This document shows positions 35,436-43,925 of a DNA stretch of 64,000 nucleotides, piece after piece. The DNA comes from Halomicrococcus gelatinilyticus (GTDB taxonomy: Archaea; Halobacteriota; Halobacteria; Halobacteriales; Haladaptataceae), in assembly GCA_024227995.1 (NCBI GenBank), contig CP100467.1, positions 1 to 64,000 of the forward strand, in the 5' to 3' direction. The position numbers were made by a program, and so were the translations under genes. The notes beneath the pieces are model-generated. The model had not been told where the DNA came from. It made no database searches and saw only the letters and a list, made by a program, of their open reading frames with translations. Positions within the stretch are counted from its first letter, which is position 1. The number at the start of each line of letters is the position of its first letter.

Positions 35436-36130
35436 GCGACATCCCGGCGCTCCTGCGCGAGTACGTCGCCGACGAACTGCGTGGCGTCTACACCGTGTCG
35501 ATGGTCGTCGTCGAGTCGGTCGACGACGGGAGCCGACGCTGCACGGTGAGCTTCAAGCGCGACGAGGACGTCATCGTCGACGACGTTCCCATCGCGTCGG
35601 TGTTCGCGTCGGCCGACGGCTACGGCGAGATCGTCCCCGTCGAACAGGGAGACGAGGGCTTCGTCCTGCACACCAAGGAGCCGCTGGACGACCTCCTCGT
35701 CCAGCGAGGTCACCAGGACGTCGGGTACGAACAGCGACAGTTCGCGCCCCAGGACGCCGTCTTCTTCCCCTGCGTCTGGAACGAGCAGGACACCATCCCC
35801 GACCACGACCCGGGCGAGTACCTCGTCGCCCACGCGGACAGCGTCGTCCGCATCAAGCCGGACGGGCGGGTGGAACTGGCCGGCGCGACCGGGCAGACCC
35901 TCTCCATCGACCCCGACGCCAGCGAGACTACGGTGACCCATCCGGCGGGGCCGACGCTGCGCCTCCACGCGGGCGGCATCGACGTCGAGGGACGGGTCAC
36001 CGTCGGCGACCCCGACGCGACGACGTCCGTCGCCGTGCAGGACCACACCCACGAGGTGACGCTGAGCGACGGGACGACCGCGACGACCACCTCGCCGAAC
36101 GAGGGCGGTACCGACACCCAGATATCGTGA
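35432..36130 (+). CDS. Central spike protein (gpV/Gp138-like)
   Basis: The 232-residue protein has an N-terminal OB-like domain (VDDVPIASVFASADGY, then IVPVEQGDEGFVLHTKEPL), close to the Gp138/gpV pattern, and a beta-helical C-terminal part. The end has His205 and His207 as HTH, the HxH motif that binds iron at the tip of P2 and phi92 spikes. It would form the trimeric needle that pierces the envelope. Coupled to the preceding small frame by ATGA. Confidence 0.75.
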   Translation: MSDIPALLREYVADELRGVYTVSMVVVESVDDGSRRCTVSFKRDEDVIVDDVPIASVFASADGYGEIVPVEQGDEGFVLHTKEPLDDLLVQRGHQDVGYEQRQFAPQDAVFFPCVWNEQDTIPDHDPGEYLVAHADSVVRIKPDGRVELAGATGQTLSIDPDASETTVTHPAGPTLRLHAGGIDVEGRVTVGDPDATTSVAVQDHTHEVTLSDGTTATTTSPNEGGTDTQIS

Positions 36131-36153
36131 GCCACCGGCTGCCGAAAACACAC

Positions 36154-36160
36154 ATATAAT
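36154..36160 (+). promoter_or_regulatory. Internal TATA box within the baseplate genes
   Basis: ATATAAT is centred about 27 bases before the ATG at 36184, which would give a leaderless internal transcript for gp25, J and following genes. An earlier in-frame ATG (36163) could be used on read-through mRNA. Confidence 0.55.
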
Positions 36161-36183
36161 CAATGTTACAACTAGACGACCGG

Positions 36184-36546
36184 ATGACGCGATTCGGGAA
36201 GACACTGGCGCTCGAAGCGGACGGGGACCTCGCGGTGAACGAGTTGAACACCCTCCGATGGATCGACGGTCACGAGGCCGTCGTGCAGGACCTGAAGGTC
36301 ACGCTGGCGACGATCCAGGGCGAGGACCCGTTCGCCCCCGAGCACGGCATCGACATGTTCGCCGCGACCGGCACCAGCGAGGCGAGACTGAAGCTGGAGA
36401 TAGTACAGGCGCTGGACCGCGACGAGCGAGTCAAGAAGGTGAACGAGGTGACGATCGACCCGGCGGCCGACGCGCGCACGGCGTCGGTCCGGGTCACGGT
36501 CACGCTCGTCGACGACAGCCAGCAGACGTTCGAGGTGACACGATGA
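36184..36546 (+). CDS. Baseplate wedge protein (gp25/gpW-like)
   Basis: The 120-residue protein (127 if read from 36163) is a small alpha/beta domain with ALEADGDLAVNELNTLRWID, a helix VVQDLKVTLATIQGEDPF and a closing strand TASVRVTVTLVDDSQQ, the gp25/gpW layout. This protein starts sheath assembly on the baseplate. It overlaps the J gene by four bases. The start is chosen from the internal TATA box. Confidence 0.78.
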   Translation: MTRFGKTLALEADGDLAVNELNTLRWIDGHEAVVQDLKVTLATIQGEDPFAPEHGIDMFAATGTSEARLKLEIVQALDRDERVKKVNEVTIDPAADARTASVRVTVTLVDDSQQTFEVTR

Positions 36547-37820
36547 GCTACGGAGTCCAGGACGACGGCACGTTCGAACGGAAACACATCGACGACGTAC
36601 AGGAGAGCCTGACGAACAAGCTGCGGCAGGAGGCGGGCGAGAACATCGACCTGACCCAGTCCTCGCCGGTCAAGCAGTTGCTCGACACGGTGGCGCTGGA
36701 GGTCGCCGGCCTCTGGGAGGCCGCCGAGGAGAACTACTACGCGACCTACTACGAGGACGCGTTCGGGACGCAGCTCGACAAGCTACTGTCGCTCGCGGGG
36801 ATGTCCCGTATCCCGCGGCGGTCGGCGACCGGCGAGGTCGAGTTCCGCACGAACGGCCCCAACAGCACGGACAAGACGATCCCGAAGGGGACGGAGGTGA
36901 CGACGAAGCCCACGGACGCGAAGCCCGCGATCCCGTTCGAGACGGTGGCGGAGGCGACGCTCCCGAAGGGCGAGACCAGCGTCACGGTCCCCGTCGAGGG
37001 GAAGAAGCCGTGGGAGACCGACGTCGACGAGGAGTGGCTGGGGGCCGAGACGAACGTCGCGCCGGACACCATCACGGAGCTCGCGGAGCCGATCTCCGGC
37101 GTCGAGACGGTGACGAACCCGACGGCGACCGGCGACCCGTCCGCCGGCTTCGTCGAGGGCCGCGACCGCGAGACGGACGCGGAGTTCAAGCTTCGGTACG
37201 AGAACACCTTCGCCAAGTCGGGGGACGCGACGATGGACGCGGTCCGCTCTGAGATCTTCAACGCGTCCGCCGACGTCGTGAACGTCCACATGGAGGAGAA
37301 CGTCACGATGACGGACGACACCGACGCCGGCGGGCTTCCGGCGAAGTCGTTCCGGGCGACGGTGCTCGGCGGCTCCCCGGACGAGATCGCGCAGGCCATC
37401 TTCGACTCGCGGCCGGCGGGCATCCGGTCGTATGGCGATCGGACGGGGACCGCCGAGACCACCGACGGCGAGACCAGGATCGAACAGTTCCAGCGGGCCA
37501 CCCAGGTAGACGTCCACGCCGACGTCACCGTCGACACGACGGACACGTTCCCGAGCGACGGCGCGACCCGGATCGCGGACAACGTCGTCCACTACGTCGG
37601 CGGCACCGACAGCGCCGGCCTGGCCATCTCCGGAACGGAGATCGGCGAGGAGGTCGTTTACGACCAGGTGTTCGCCGCGGTCATGCGCGTGACCGGCGTG
37701 CGAGAGGTCGACCTGACGCTCGGGACGGGAGAGGACCCCACCGGGACGGCGAACCTCCCGGTCGGGCGGACCGAGGTGGCGCGCACCGACCTGGACTGGC
37801 TCGACGTGACGGTGAACTAG
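36543..37820 (+). CDS. Baseplate J-like protein
   Basis: The 425-residue protein matches the Baseplate_J family: an N-terminal helical region with SSPVKQLLDTVALEVAGLWE, ATGEVEFRTNG and a KGTEVTTKPTD strand pair, a FVEGRDRETDAEFKLRYEN segment and a C-terminal beta domain. It builds the wedge that triggers sheath contraction. It follows gp25 as in P2, Mu and Pam3-type systems. Confidence 0.82.
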   Translation: MSYGVQDDGTFERKHIDDVQESLTNKLRQEAGENIDLTQSSPVKQLLDTVALEVAGLWEAAEENYYATYYEDAFGTQLDKLLSLAGMSRIPRRSATGEVEFRTNGPNSTDKTIPKGTEVTTKPTDAKPAIPFETVAEATLPKGETSVTVPVEGKKPWETDVDEEWLGAETNVAPDTITELAEPISGVETVTNPTATGDPSAGFVEGRDRETDAEFKLRYENTFAKSGDATMDAVRSEIFNASADVVNVHMEENVTMTDDTDAGGLPAKSFRATVLGGSPDEIAQAIFDSRPAGIRSYGDRTGTAETTDGETRIEQFQRATQVDVHADVTVDTTDTFPSDGATRIADNVVHYVGGTDSAGLAISGTEIGEEVVYDQVFAAVMRVTGVREVDLTLGTGEDPTGTANLPVGRTEVARTDLDWLDVTVN

Positions 37821-37821
37821 C

Positions 37822-38436
37822 ATGGCCGGGACGCCACGCGAACGGCTCGCACGGAACCTCAAGAGCCCGTACCCGGACGACGACGGCACGTTCTGGAGCG
37901 ACCTGCTGGCCACCGTCGCGGCCGAGGTCGAGGACCTCGAAGCGGCCAACGAGGCCGTCCTCGACTCGAAGGTCATCGACGACGCGACGGGCGCGCAACT
38001 GGACAGGCTCGGCGAACTCGTCGACACCAAGCGCGAGAGCGGCGAGTCCGACGACCACTACCGCGGCCGACTCACCGTCCAGCTCCGGCGGTTCCTCAGC
38101 GGGGCGACGACGGACCAGATAACAGAGACGGCCGCGATACTGCTCGACACCGACACCGACCATATCACCATCGAGGAGGACTTCGCGGTCGAACCCGGTC
38201 GCTTCGTCGTCCGGGTCTGGCAGCGCGACCTCGACGCGGCCGGGGTGAGCGACACCGAGTTCCGGTCGTTCGTCGACCAGGTGCGGAGCGCCGGCGTCCG
38301 GACGGTCGAGCAGGTCCGCGGCACGTTCGTCTACCGCTCCGAGAGCGACTACCTGGGCGACGCGAACGACCCGGCGAAGGGGTACAGGGACGCGACCGAC
38401 GGCTTCGAGAACGGCACGTACGCCGGCATCCTCTGA
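37822..38436 (+). CDS. Tail protein I-like baseplate wedge protein
   Basis: The 204-residue protein directly follows J, the place of gpI. It has an N-terminal helical half with FWSDLLATVAAEVEDLEAAN and GAQLDRLGELVDTKR, also seen in J-type wedge proteins, and a C-terminal alpha/beta half (RFVVRVWQRDLDAAGV). It should link J to the fibre. Family-level similarity only. Confidence 0.65.
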   Translation: MAGTPRERLARNLKSPYPDDDGTFWSDLLATVAAEVEDLEAANEAVLDSKVIDDATGAQLDRLGELVDTKRESGESDDHYRGRLTVQLRRFLSGATTDQITETAAILLDTDTDHITIEEDFAVEPGRFVVRVWQRDLDAAGVSDTEFRSFVDQVRSAGVRTVEQVRGTFVYRSESDYLGDANDPAKGYRDATDGFENGTYAGIL

Positions 38437-38438
38437 GC

Positions 38439-39089
38439 ATGAGCAAACACGAGAGACCAGCGACGAACGACGAGGGACGGACGGCAACCGAGACCGACGA
38501 CGCGACGACGAACGACGGGACGGCGACGAACCGACCAGCGCCGGCGGACGCGGCGACCGAGCGGCCGACCGACGGAGATGATTCCGGCGAAGCAGCGGTC
38601 GGCGAACCGACGGCCGGTGAATCGGCGGCGGACGACGATGAGCCGTTCGACCCCGAGGTCGAGGGGAAGCGCGAGGCCAAGCGACTGCTTCGAGCGGTCG
38701 ACGGCGAGACCGCACGCGCTCGCGCCGAGACGGCAGTCGCCCGCAAACGGGCGGCGGTCGAACGGCTGCACCGGCAGTTGAACGAGGCGGAACAGCGACG
38801 CCAGCGCATCAGCCAGCGCGTCGAGGCGCTGGAGTACACCGTCGAACGGCTGGCGGACGCCGACCCCGACCGGCTCGTCCTGCAACGGCTGGAAGGCGGC
38901 GTGTCGATGAGCGTCCCGGCCGGCGAGCGCGAGTCGGTGCGTGACGACCTCCACGAGCGGAGACGGCGGCTCCGGCGGCGTCTCGACGACGTCGAGGGAC
39001 GTATCGAAGCGACGCGGCGCAGCCTCCGGACCGACCGCGTCGCACTCGACCACCTGCAGAACCACGAGGACCTGGTGAGCGACCGATGA
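38439..39089 (+). CDS. Coiled-coil protein of the tail module
   Basis: The 216-residue protein has a disordered, Thr/Asp/Ala-rich N-terminal third, then two long charged helices (about residues 80-145 and 160-212) with heptad-like Leu/Arg/Glu patterning. No catalytic motif is visible. It lies between the I-like gene and the fibre gene, overlapping the latter by four bases, so it could be a fibre connector, chaperone or spacer. Confidence 0.6.
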   Translation: MSKHERPATNDEGRTATETDDATTNDGTATNRPAPADAATERPTDGDDSGEAAVGEPTAGESAADDDEPFDPEVEGKREAKRLLRAVDGETARARAETAVARKRAAVERLHRQLNEAEQRRQRISQRVEALEYTVERLADADPDRLVLQRLEGGVSMSVPAGERESVRDDLHERRRRLRRRLDDVEGRIEATRRSLRTDRVALDHLQNHEDLVSDR

Positions 39090-40702
39090 CCGACCAACCT
39101 GCACTCACGCTCGAATCGTACGTCTGGAACGACAGCGGCACCAAGCCGACGGAGGGCGACGAGATATACGTCGCGGGCGACCAGCCCATCGCCGCCTACG
39201 ACAACTGGGCGATGTGGGCGGTCACCACCGACGTCGCGAACCTCAACGACACGCTCGGGAACCACTCGCACTTCCACGAGGTCGGCGGTCAGGACGAACT
39301 CGACCTCGACGGACTCGGCGTCGGGGTGAACCCGGCCGAGATCGTCAGCGAGTCCACGTCGCCGGCGTCGTTCACCTTCACCGGGACCGACCAGCGCGAC
39401 GTCCACGACCGGACGGCGGTGAGGCTGACGAACGGCAGTGACTCGTCGGCGACCGAGGACGTCACCGTCGAACTGTACGAAGGGGGTGACGCCACCGGGA
39501 CGCCGGTCGCCGCCGAGACGCGGAGCGTGACCATCGCCGCCGGCGGGTCGACGACGGAGACGTTCCTGGCCGACCAGCAGAAGCTCGGGGGCGGGGACTA
39601 CCACGTCGAGGTCGCCACGTCGGGCACCACCGTCGCCGTCGACCAGACCGACGAACACACCCTCGGCGGCCGGTACGTCCAGCGGGAATCGGCGACCGGC
39701 GACCTCCAGCTGGTGGACCACCACGAGACGGTCTACGCGGAGCGCGACGCCGTCAGCGGCCACTGGACGACGTTCCCGGCGTTCAACACGGACGTCGACC
39801 TCCGGTACAACTCGCTGACGAACGTCGACGACGTCAACGTCGACGACGTGCGGGCGCGCAACGACGACCTCCAGGTCAGGACGAGCGGGTCCGGCAGCGG
39901 CCGCGTCACGCTTCGCGACGACGAGGCCGGCCAGGACGTCGTCCGCGCCCACGAAGGGGGCGAGGTCGAGATGCCGAACGGCCCACTTTCGGTCGGCGAC
40001 GACGTGCGGACCACCGGCGGAACGACGCTCTGGGATTCCGCGAACGGGTACGTCCCCCAGGGCCGACTCCAGAACGAGAGCGTCACCGTCACCGCCGGCG
40101 ACGGACTGGTCGGCGGGGGGAGCGTGGCGCTCGGCGGGTCGACGACGGTCCACGTCGAACCGGCCGACTTCGCCGGGGCCGGCCTCGTCGACGACGGCAG
40201 CGACGACCTCGCGCTGGCGGACGACAGCGTCACCGTCACCGCCGGAACGGGACTCACGGGCGGCGGTACGGTCGCGCTCGGTTCGTCCGTCTCGCTGGAC
40301 GTCGACGACGCGCGGTACCTCCAGCGGGCCGGCGACTCGATGAGCGGCGCGCTGGACATGGCGGGCAACGACATCACGGGCGTCGCCCAGGCCGACGTCG
40401 GCGGCATCACCGGCGCGGAGAGCACCTTCCAGAGCAACTCCAGCGTCGCCGGGTCGGGCCACGTCAACGCGCCGTGGGTGTACACCAGCGCCATCGAGGC
40501 CCACGCGGAGCGCGGCGGCTCCTCGACCGCGATAGAGATGGGTGCGGACGCCAGCAAGACCGCTGCCGACGAGATCGCGCTCGTCACGCAGGGGAACGTC
40601 AACCTCAAGGTCGACTCGAACAACGACGTCCAGGTCACGAACACGCTGGACGCGAGCAGCGGGGCGGTCGTCCTCCCGGTCGGGACGGACAGGTGGGCCT
40701 GA
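39086..40702 (+). CDS. Tail fibre (receptor-binding) protein
   Basis: The 538-residue beta-rich protein has a His-containing N-terminal joint (NHSHFHEVGGQDELDLDGL). In its second half it carries two copies of a fibre repeat: SVTVTAGDGLVGGGSVALGG and SVTVTAGTGLTGGGTVALGS. The shaft is followed by a YLQRAGDSMSGALDMAGNDI motif typical of phage fibres and a tip ending LPVGTDRWA. It should recognise the target cell surface. No diversity-generating reverse transcriptase or template repeat is visible nearby. Confidence 0.75.
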   Translation: MTDQPALTLESYVWNDSGTKPTEGDEIYVAGDQPIAAYDNWAMWAVTTDVANLNDTLGNHSHFHEVGGQDELDLDGLGVGVNPAEIVSESTSPASFTFTGTDQRDVHDRTAVRLTNGSDSSATEDVTVELYEGGDATGTPVAAETRSVTIAAGGSTTETFLADQQKLGGGDYHVEVATSGTTVAVDQTDEHTLGGRYVQRESATGDLQLVDHHETVYAERDAVSGHWTTFPAFNTDVDLRYNSLTNVDDVNVDDVRARNDDLQVRTSGSGSGRVTLRDDEAGQDVVRAHEGGEVEMPNGPLSVGDDVRTTGGTTLWDSANGYVPQGRLQNESVTVTAGDGLVGGGSVALGGSTTVHVEPADFAGAGLVDDGSDDLALADDSVTVTAGTGLTGGGTVALGSSVSLDVDDARYLQRAGDSMSGALDMAGNDITGVAQADVGGITGAESTFQSNSSVAGSGHVNAPWVYTSAIEAHAERGGSSTAIEMGADASKTAADEIALVTQGNVNLKVDSNNDVQVTNTLDASSGAVVLPVGTDRWA

Positions 40703-40735
40703 TTCCCGCCGACCGTCCGGGTTCGTGAAAACTGG

Positions 40736-40742
40736 TATAATT
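40736..40742 (+). promoter_or_regulatory. TATA box of the repeat-peptide / radical SAM operon
   Basis: TATAATT is centred 26 bases before the ATG at 40765, an ideal leaderless promoter. It separates expression of the modified-peptide cassette from the tail genes before it. Confidence 0.65.
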
Positions 40743-40764
40743 ACAACACGTTCACAGATTAGAT

Positions 40765-41385
40765 ATGCCTGCAAACGGTTCGATATGGGTCGAAGGGTCG
40801 GACCTCCACTTCGTGGACGGGTCCGGCACCGAATGGAAGTACACCGGCACCGACACCGGCAACGATCCGAGCGGAGCGACGCCGGGGTCGATGTGGATAG
40901 AGGCGGACTCGCTGCACTACGTCGACGGCAGCGGGAACGAGCGCCGCGCTCCATGTTCGGTCGGGTCGTCCGTCGCCGGCGTGAACGGATCGGTCTGGAT
41001 AGAGAACTCCGTCATCAAGATGGTCAACGGGTCGTCGCGGAAGATGCAAGCGCACCAGGACGGCCACTCGGACACCCACGGCGACAGTTACGCCGACGAA
41101 CACGACGACCACACCGACGACCCGCACACCAACCAGCACGACGACCACACCGACGATCCGTTCACGGACAACCACTCCAATTACGGTCACAGCGACCACA
41201 ACGACAACAGGGCAACCGGCGGGTATTCCGACGCACCCTCGCACTCAGACGGCTACACGGACGACTACGACGACTACTCGGACTACGGCTACGACGACGA
41301 CTACGACGACAGCTACACCGACGGACACGAGGACCACTCGGACAGCCACACGGACACCCACAGCGACCAGCCGCTTGCGGTCTAA
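40765..41385 (+). CDS. Trp-repeat protein with a His/Tyr-x-Asp repeat tail; candidate radical SAM substrate
   Basis: The 206-residue protein has two parts. Residues 4-95 hold three copies of a short beta repeat, GSIWVEGSDLHFVDGSG, GSMWIEADSLHYVDGSG and GSVWIENSVIKMVNGSS. Residues 97-201 are almost only Asp, His, Tyr, Ser, Thr and Gly. Here 25 of the 27 His/Tyr/Phe residues have Asp or Asn two positions later (HSD, HTD, YDD, YSD and so on; exceptions Tyr140 and Tyr174), and HDDHTDDP occurs twice (113-120, 125-132). The next gene is a radical SAM/SPASM enzyme. Triceptide maturases join an aromatic residue to the residue two further on, so multiple cyclophane crosslinks are a strong hypothesis; metal binding is the simpler alternative. 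I know no named family for it. Confidence 0.75.
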   Translation: MPANGSIWVEGSDLHFVDGSGTEWKYTGTDTGNDPSGATPGSMWIEADSLHYVDGSGNERRAPCSVGSSVAGVNGSVWIENSVIKMVNGSSRKMQAHQDGHSDTHGDSYADEHDDHTDDPHTNQHDDHTDDPFTDNHSNYGHSDHNDNRATGGYSDAPSHSDGYTDDYDDYSDYGYDDDYDDSYTDGHEDHSDSHTDTHSDQPLAV

Positions 41386-41406
41386 GAACCCTCCAGAACC
41401 TACACC

Positions 41407-42981
41407 ATGAGCCTGCACGTCGTCGGCGGAACCGAGTGCAATATGGGCTGTGACTATTGCTACGAGGAACCCGCCCGCGAGATCGAGAACGAGAACGGGA
41501 TGGCGGTCGACTACGACATGGACGCCATCATCGACCGCCTCAGCGACTGGAAGGAGAAGAAGCCGAACTCCTCGCCCGGACTGCACGGCGGCGAACCGCT
41601 GCTGATGGCAAACGAGGACATCGACCGCCTGTTCGGGTACATGAACGAACACTGGGACCGCGGCCCCTCCATCCAGACGAACGGGTCGCTCATCAAGGAC
41701 GAGCACGTCGACCTGTTCGAGAAGCACGGCGTCAACGTCGGCATCTCCTGCGACGGTCCGCCGGCGCTGAACGCGAACCGGAAGGCACGCCACGGCGGCG
41801 ATGACGTGACCGAGGAGTACTCCGTCCGCACGAATCGGGCGATCACACGACTCGTCGAGGCCGACGGGACGAGCGTCGGCATCATCGTCGTCCTGAACGA
41901 GGCGAACGCTGGCACCGACGAGCAGCTGGAGAAACTGCTCTCGTGGGTGGACAACCTGAACCGGATGGGCGTCACCGGCCATTTCAACCCGGCCATCCCG
42001 TACGAGGACGAGAACGTCGAGGACGTCGCACTCGACCCGGAGCGACTGACCGAGGTGTACGAACGCGCCGCCGAGTGGCTCGTCGCCGAAGAACACCGCG
42101 AGTTCGGCCCGTTCGACCAGCATCTCGACAACCTCCTGGGCAACGGCCTCGGGAACTGCGTGAACAACAAGTGCGACGTGAGCAACGCCGGGGCGGCCCA
42201 GATCATCAAGGGCGACGGGACGACGACCGGCTGTGGCAAGACGTGGAACACCTTCGGGGACGGGACCACGTTCCTGCAGGGTGACACCGCCGGGAACGAG
42301 TACGGCGAGCGCACCGAGCGCTACGACGTGCTTCGTCAGCTCCCAGGCTGGACGACCGACGACGAACCCGACCTTGGCGGCTGCAAGGGCTGCAGGTACT
42401 GGGCGGTCTGCCAGGGCGGTTGTCCGTCGGCGGGGCTGAACGACGACTGGCGCAACCGCTCGATCATGTGCAGGGCCAAGTACGCCGCCTACGAGACCCT
42501 CGAGGACCACCTCCGGTCGGCGCTGCCGAACGTCCGCCTGATAACGGACCTGCCGTGGGACGCCGACGTGAGCGACACCGCTTCCTACGACAACCTGGAC
42601 ATCAAGCCGTTCGGCGGCATCCGTCCCGGCGCAGACGGCCCCTCGTCGGCGAACCGGTACGGCCGACATCCCGAGAGCGTGGTCGAGGCAGCGGGGGGAC
42701 TCGACGAGGTCCTCCCGGACGACCAGTCGTTCGAACGCAAGGTCGAGTTCTGGCACGAGGAGTACGACGAGGAGGTGGTCGAGGTCGACTACGAGCGACA
42801 GAACCTCCACGCCGACTCGAACGTGACGCGCCGGAGCGACGTGGGAGACGCCGAACGGACCGACCGACGGTGCGGGTGTGGCTCCGGATGTGGATGCGGC
42901 CGCGAGACCGCAGCGCACGACGCGTCGAGTGAGGATTCGGAGACCGACTGGGAGCGCGTCGACGACGGAGGTGCGGACTGA
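41407..42981 (+). CDS. Radical SAM/SPASM peptide maturase
   Basis: The 524-residue enzyme has the CX3CX2C cluster motif CNMGCDYC (Cys11, 15, 18) for the SAM-binding 4Fe-4S centre and GLHGGEPLL, as in anSME-like maturases. A SPASM region follows, with Cys251, 256 and 276, then Cys326, 329, 335, 339 and 355, enough for two auxiliary clusters. A C-terminal extension adds an unusual CGCGSGCGCG run near 489-498. SPASM proteins modify peptides or proteins by radical chemistry. The gene starts 21 bases behind the repeat protein, its obvious candidate substrate, and is coupled to the next gene by TGATG. Cys residues are rare elsewhere in the module. Confidence 0.88.
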   Translation: MSLHVVGGTECNMGCDYCYEEPAREIENENGMAVDYDMDAIIDRLSDWKEKKPNSSPGLHGGEPLLMANEDIDRLFGYMNEHWDRGPSIQTNGSLIKDEHVDLFEKHGVNVGISCDGPPALNANRKARHGGDDVTEEYSVRTNRAITRLVEADGTSVGIIVVLNEANAGTDEQLEKLLSWVDNLNRMGVTGHFNPAIPYEDENVEDVALDPERLTEVYERAAEWLVAEEHREFGPFDQHLDNLLGNGLGNCVNNKCDVSNAGAAQIIKGDGTTTGCGKTWNTFGDGTTFLQGDTAGNEYGERTERYDVLRQLPGWTTDDEPDLGGCKGCRYWAVCQGGCPSAGLNDDWRNRSIMCRAKYAAYETLEDHLRSALPNVRLITDLPWDADVSDTASYDNLDIKPFGGIRPGADGPSSANRYGRHPESVVEAAGGLDEVLPDDQSFERKVEFWHEEYDEEVVEVDYERQNLHADSNVTRRSDVGDAERTDRRCGCGSGCGCGRETAAHDASSEDSETDWERVDDGGAD

Positions 42982-43925
42982 TGACCGTCGACCCCCACTA
43001 CCACAACCGGTTCGGCGACTACGATCCGGACGTCGACTCGTTCGCGTCGTACAACTGGAAGTCGAAGGCAACGAAAGAGCAGTGGGACAACCTGATCGAC
43101 CGCATGAGGAACGTCTCCGCTGCGGCGGAGTGGCAGGCCGTCCTCGACGACGAAGCTCCGCGGACGCTCGCCCTGGTGAACGTCAGCCACAGCAACATGG
43201 AATCGTGGCTGACCCGGGCGGGCAAGCACGGCCTCGTCACGCGGACGCTCCAGTACGTCGAACCCTACAGCGGCTTCGCGCACGGTCACACGTACACCGG
43301 ACGCGACAACCCAGAGCGGCTGTGTTTCACGGCCGTCGCGGAGTCCGAAGACGTGCTCGATGCGGCCGAGGACGCCTACGAGAGCGACGACGCCGCGACG
43401 AAACACAGCCGACTCGGCGAACTACTCGGGTTCCCCGACTGCTGTCGGGAGCACTTCCTCGAGAACTGGCTCGACGAACCGAGTCACGACCCGATGTACG
43501 AGGCGGCGTGCAACACGCCGTCGGCGGAGCGGGTGGCGATGACGGACGAGTACGACCACGTCCGGGTGACCGACCCGTCGCCGTGGGTCAACCCGATGTG
43601 GCGCTACTTCGGGCTCCGGTTCATCACGCACCTGCCGTGCTCGTTCGAGTGCGAGGCGTCCGAGCGCGTCGCCTATCATCGCGGTCGACTGATGGCGGAC
43701 CAGGACGAAGCGGCCGCGCACGCGCTCAAGTCGTGGCTCGACGCGCCGTTCACGTGGAGCGGTCACAACGCGATCGCACACATCCGTAACGAGGCGGTCG
43801 CGGCGCAGGTCAACAGTTCGCCGTACCTCCAGGAGAAGCGCATCACGTGGCGCGGCGAGCACGCGGCCGGCGGGAAGGTTCCCGGGAAAGGCGGGGCGGT
43901 CGACGGGACGACGGTGACCCAATGA
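42981..43925 (+). CDS. Unknown protein with paired Cys (DUF483-like motif), radical SAM partner
   Basis: The 314-residue soluble protein has GFPDCCREHFLENW (Cys154-155) and a later HLPCSFEC pair. The GxPxCC motif recalls archaeal DUF483-type proteins. Its Cys and His content suggests an iron-sulfur or other metal site. It overlaps the radical SAM gene (TGATG) and the next gene (ATGA), so it is likely a partner: electron donor, substrate recogniser or second modifying enzyme. Function is not known. Confidence 0.6.
   Translation: MTVDPHYHNRFGDYDPDVDSFASYNWKSKATKEQWDNLIDRMRNVSAAAEWQAVLDDEAPRTLALVNVSHSNMESWLTRAGKHGLVTRTLQYVEPYSGFAHGHTYTGRDNPERLCFTAVAESEDVLDAAEDAYESDDAATKHSRLGELLGFPDCCREHFLENWLDEPSHDPMYEAACNTPSAERVAMTDEYDHVRVTDPSPWVNPMWRYFGLRFITHLPCSFECEASERVAYHRGRLMADQDEAAAHALKSWLDAPFTWSGHNAIAHIRNEAVAAQVNSSPYLQEKRITWRGEHAAGGKVPGKGGAVDGTTVTQ

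Noticed and set aside
39086..41385. Diversity-generating retroelement acting on the fibre gene
   Set aside because: No reverse transcriptase and no adenine-specific template/variable repeat pair is visible near the fibre or repeat gene.
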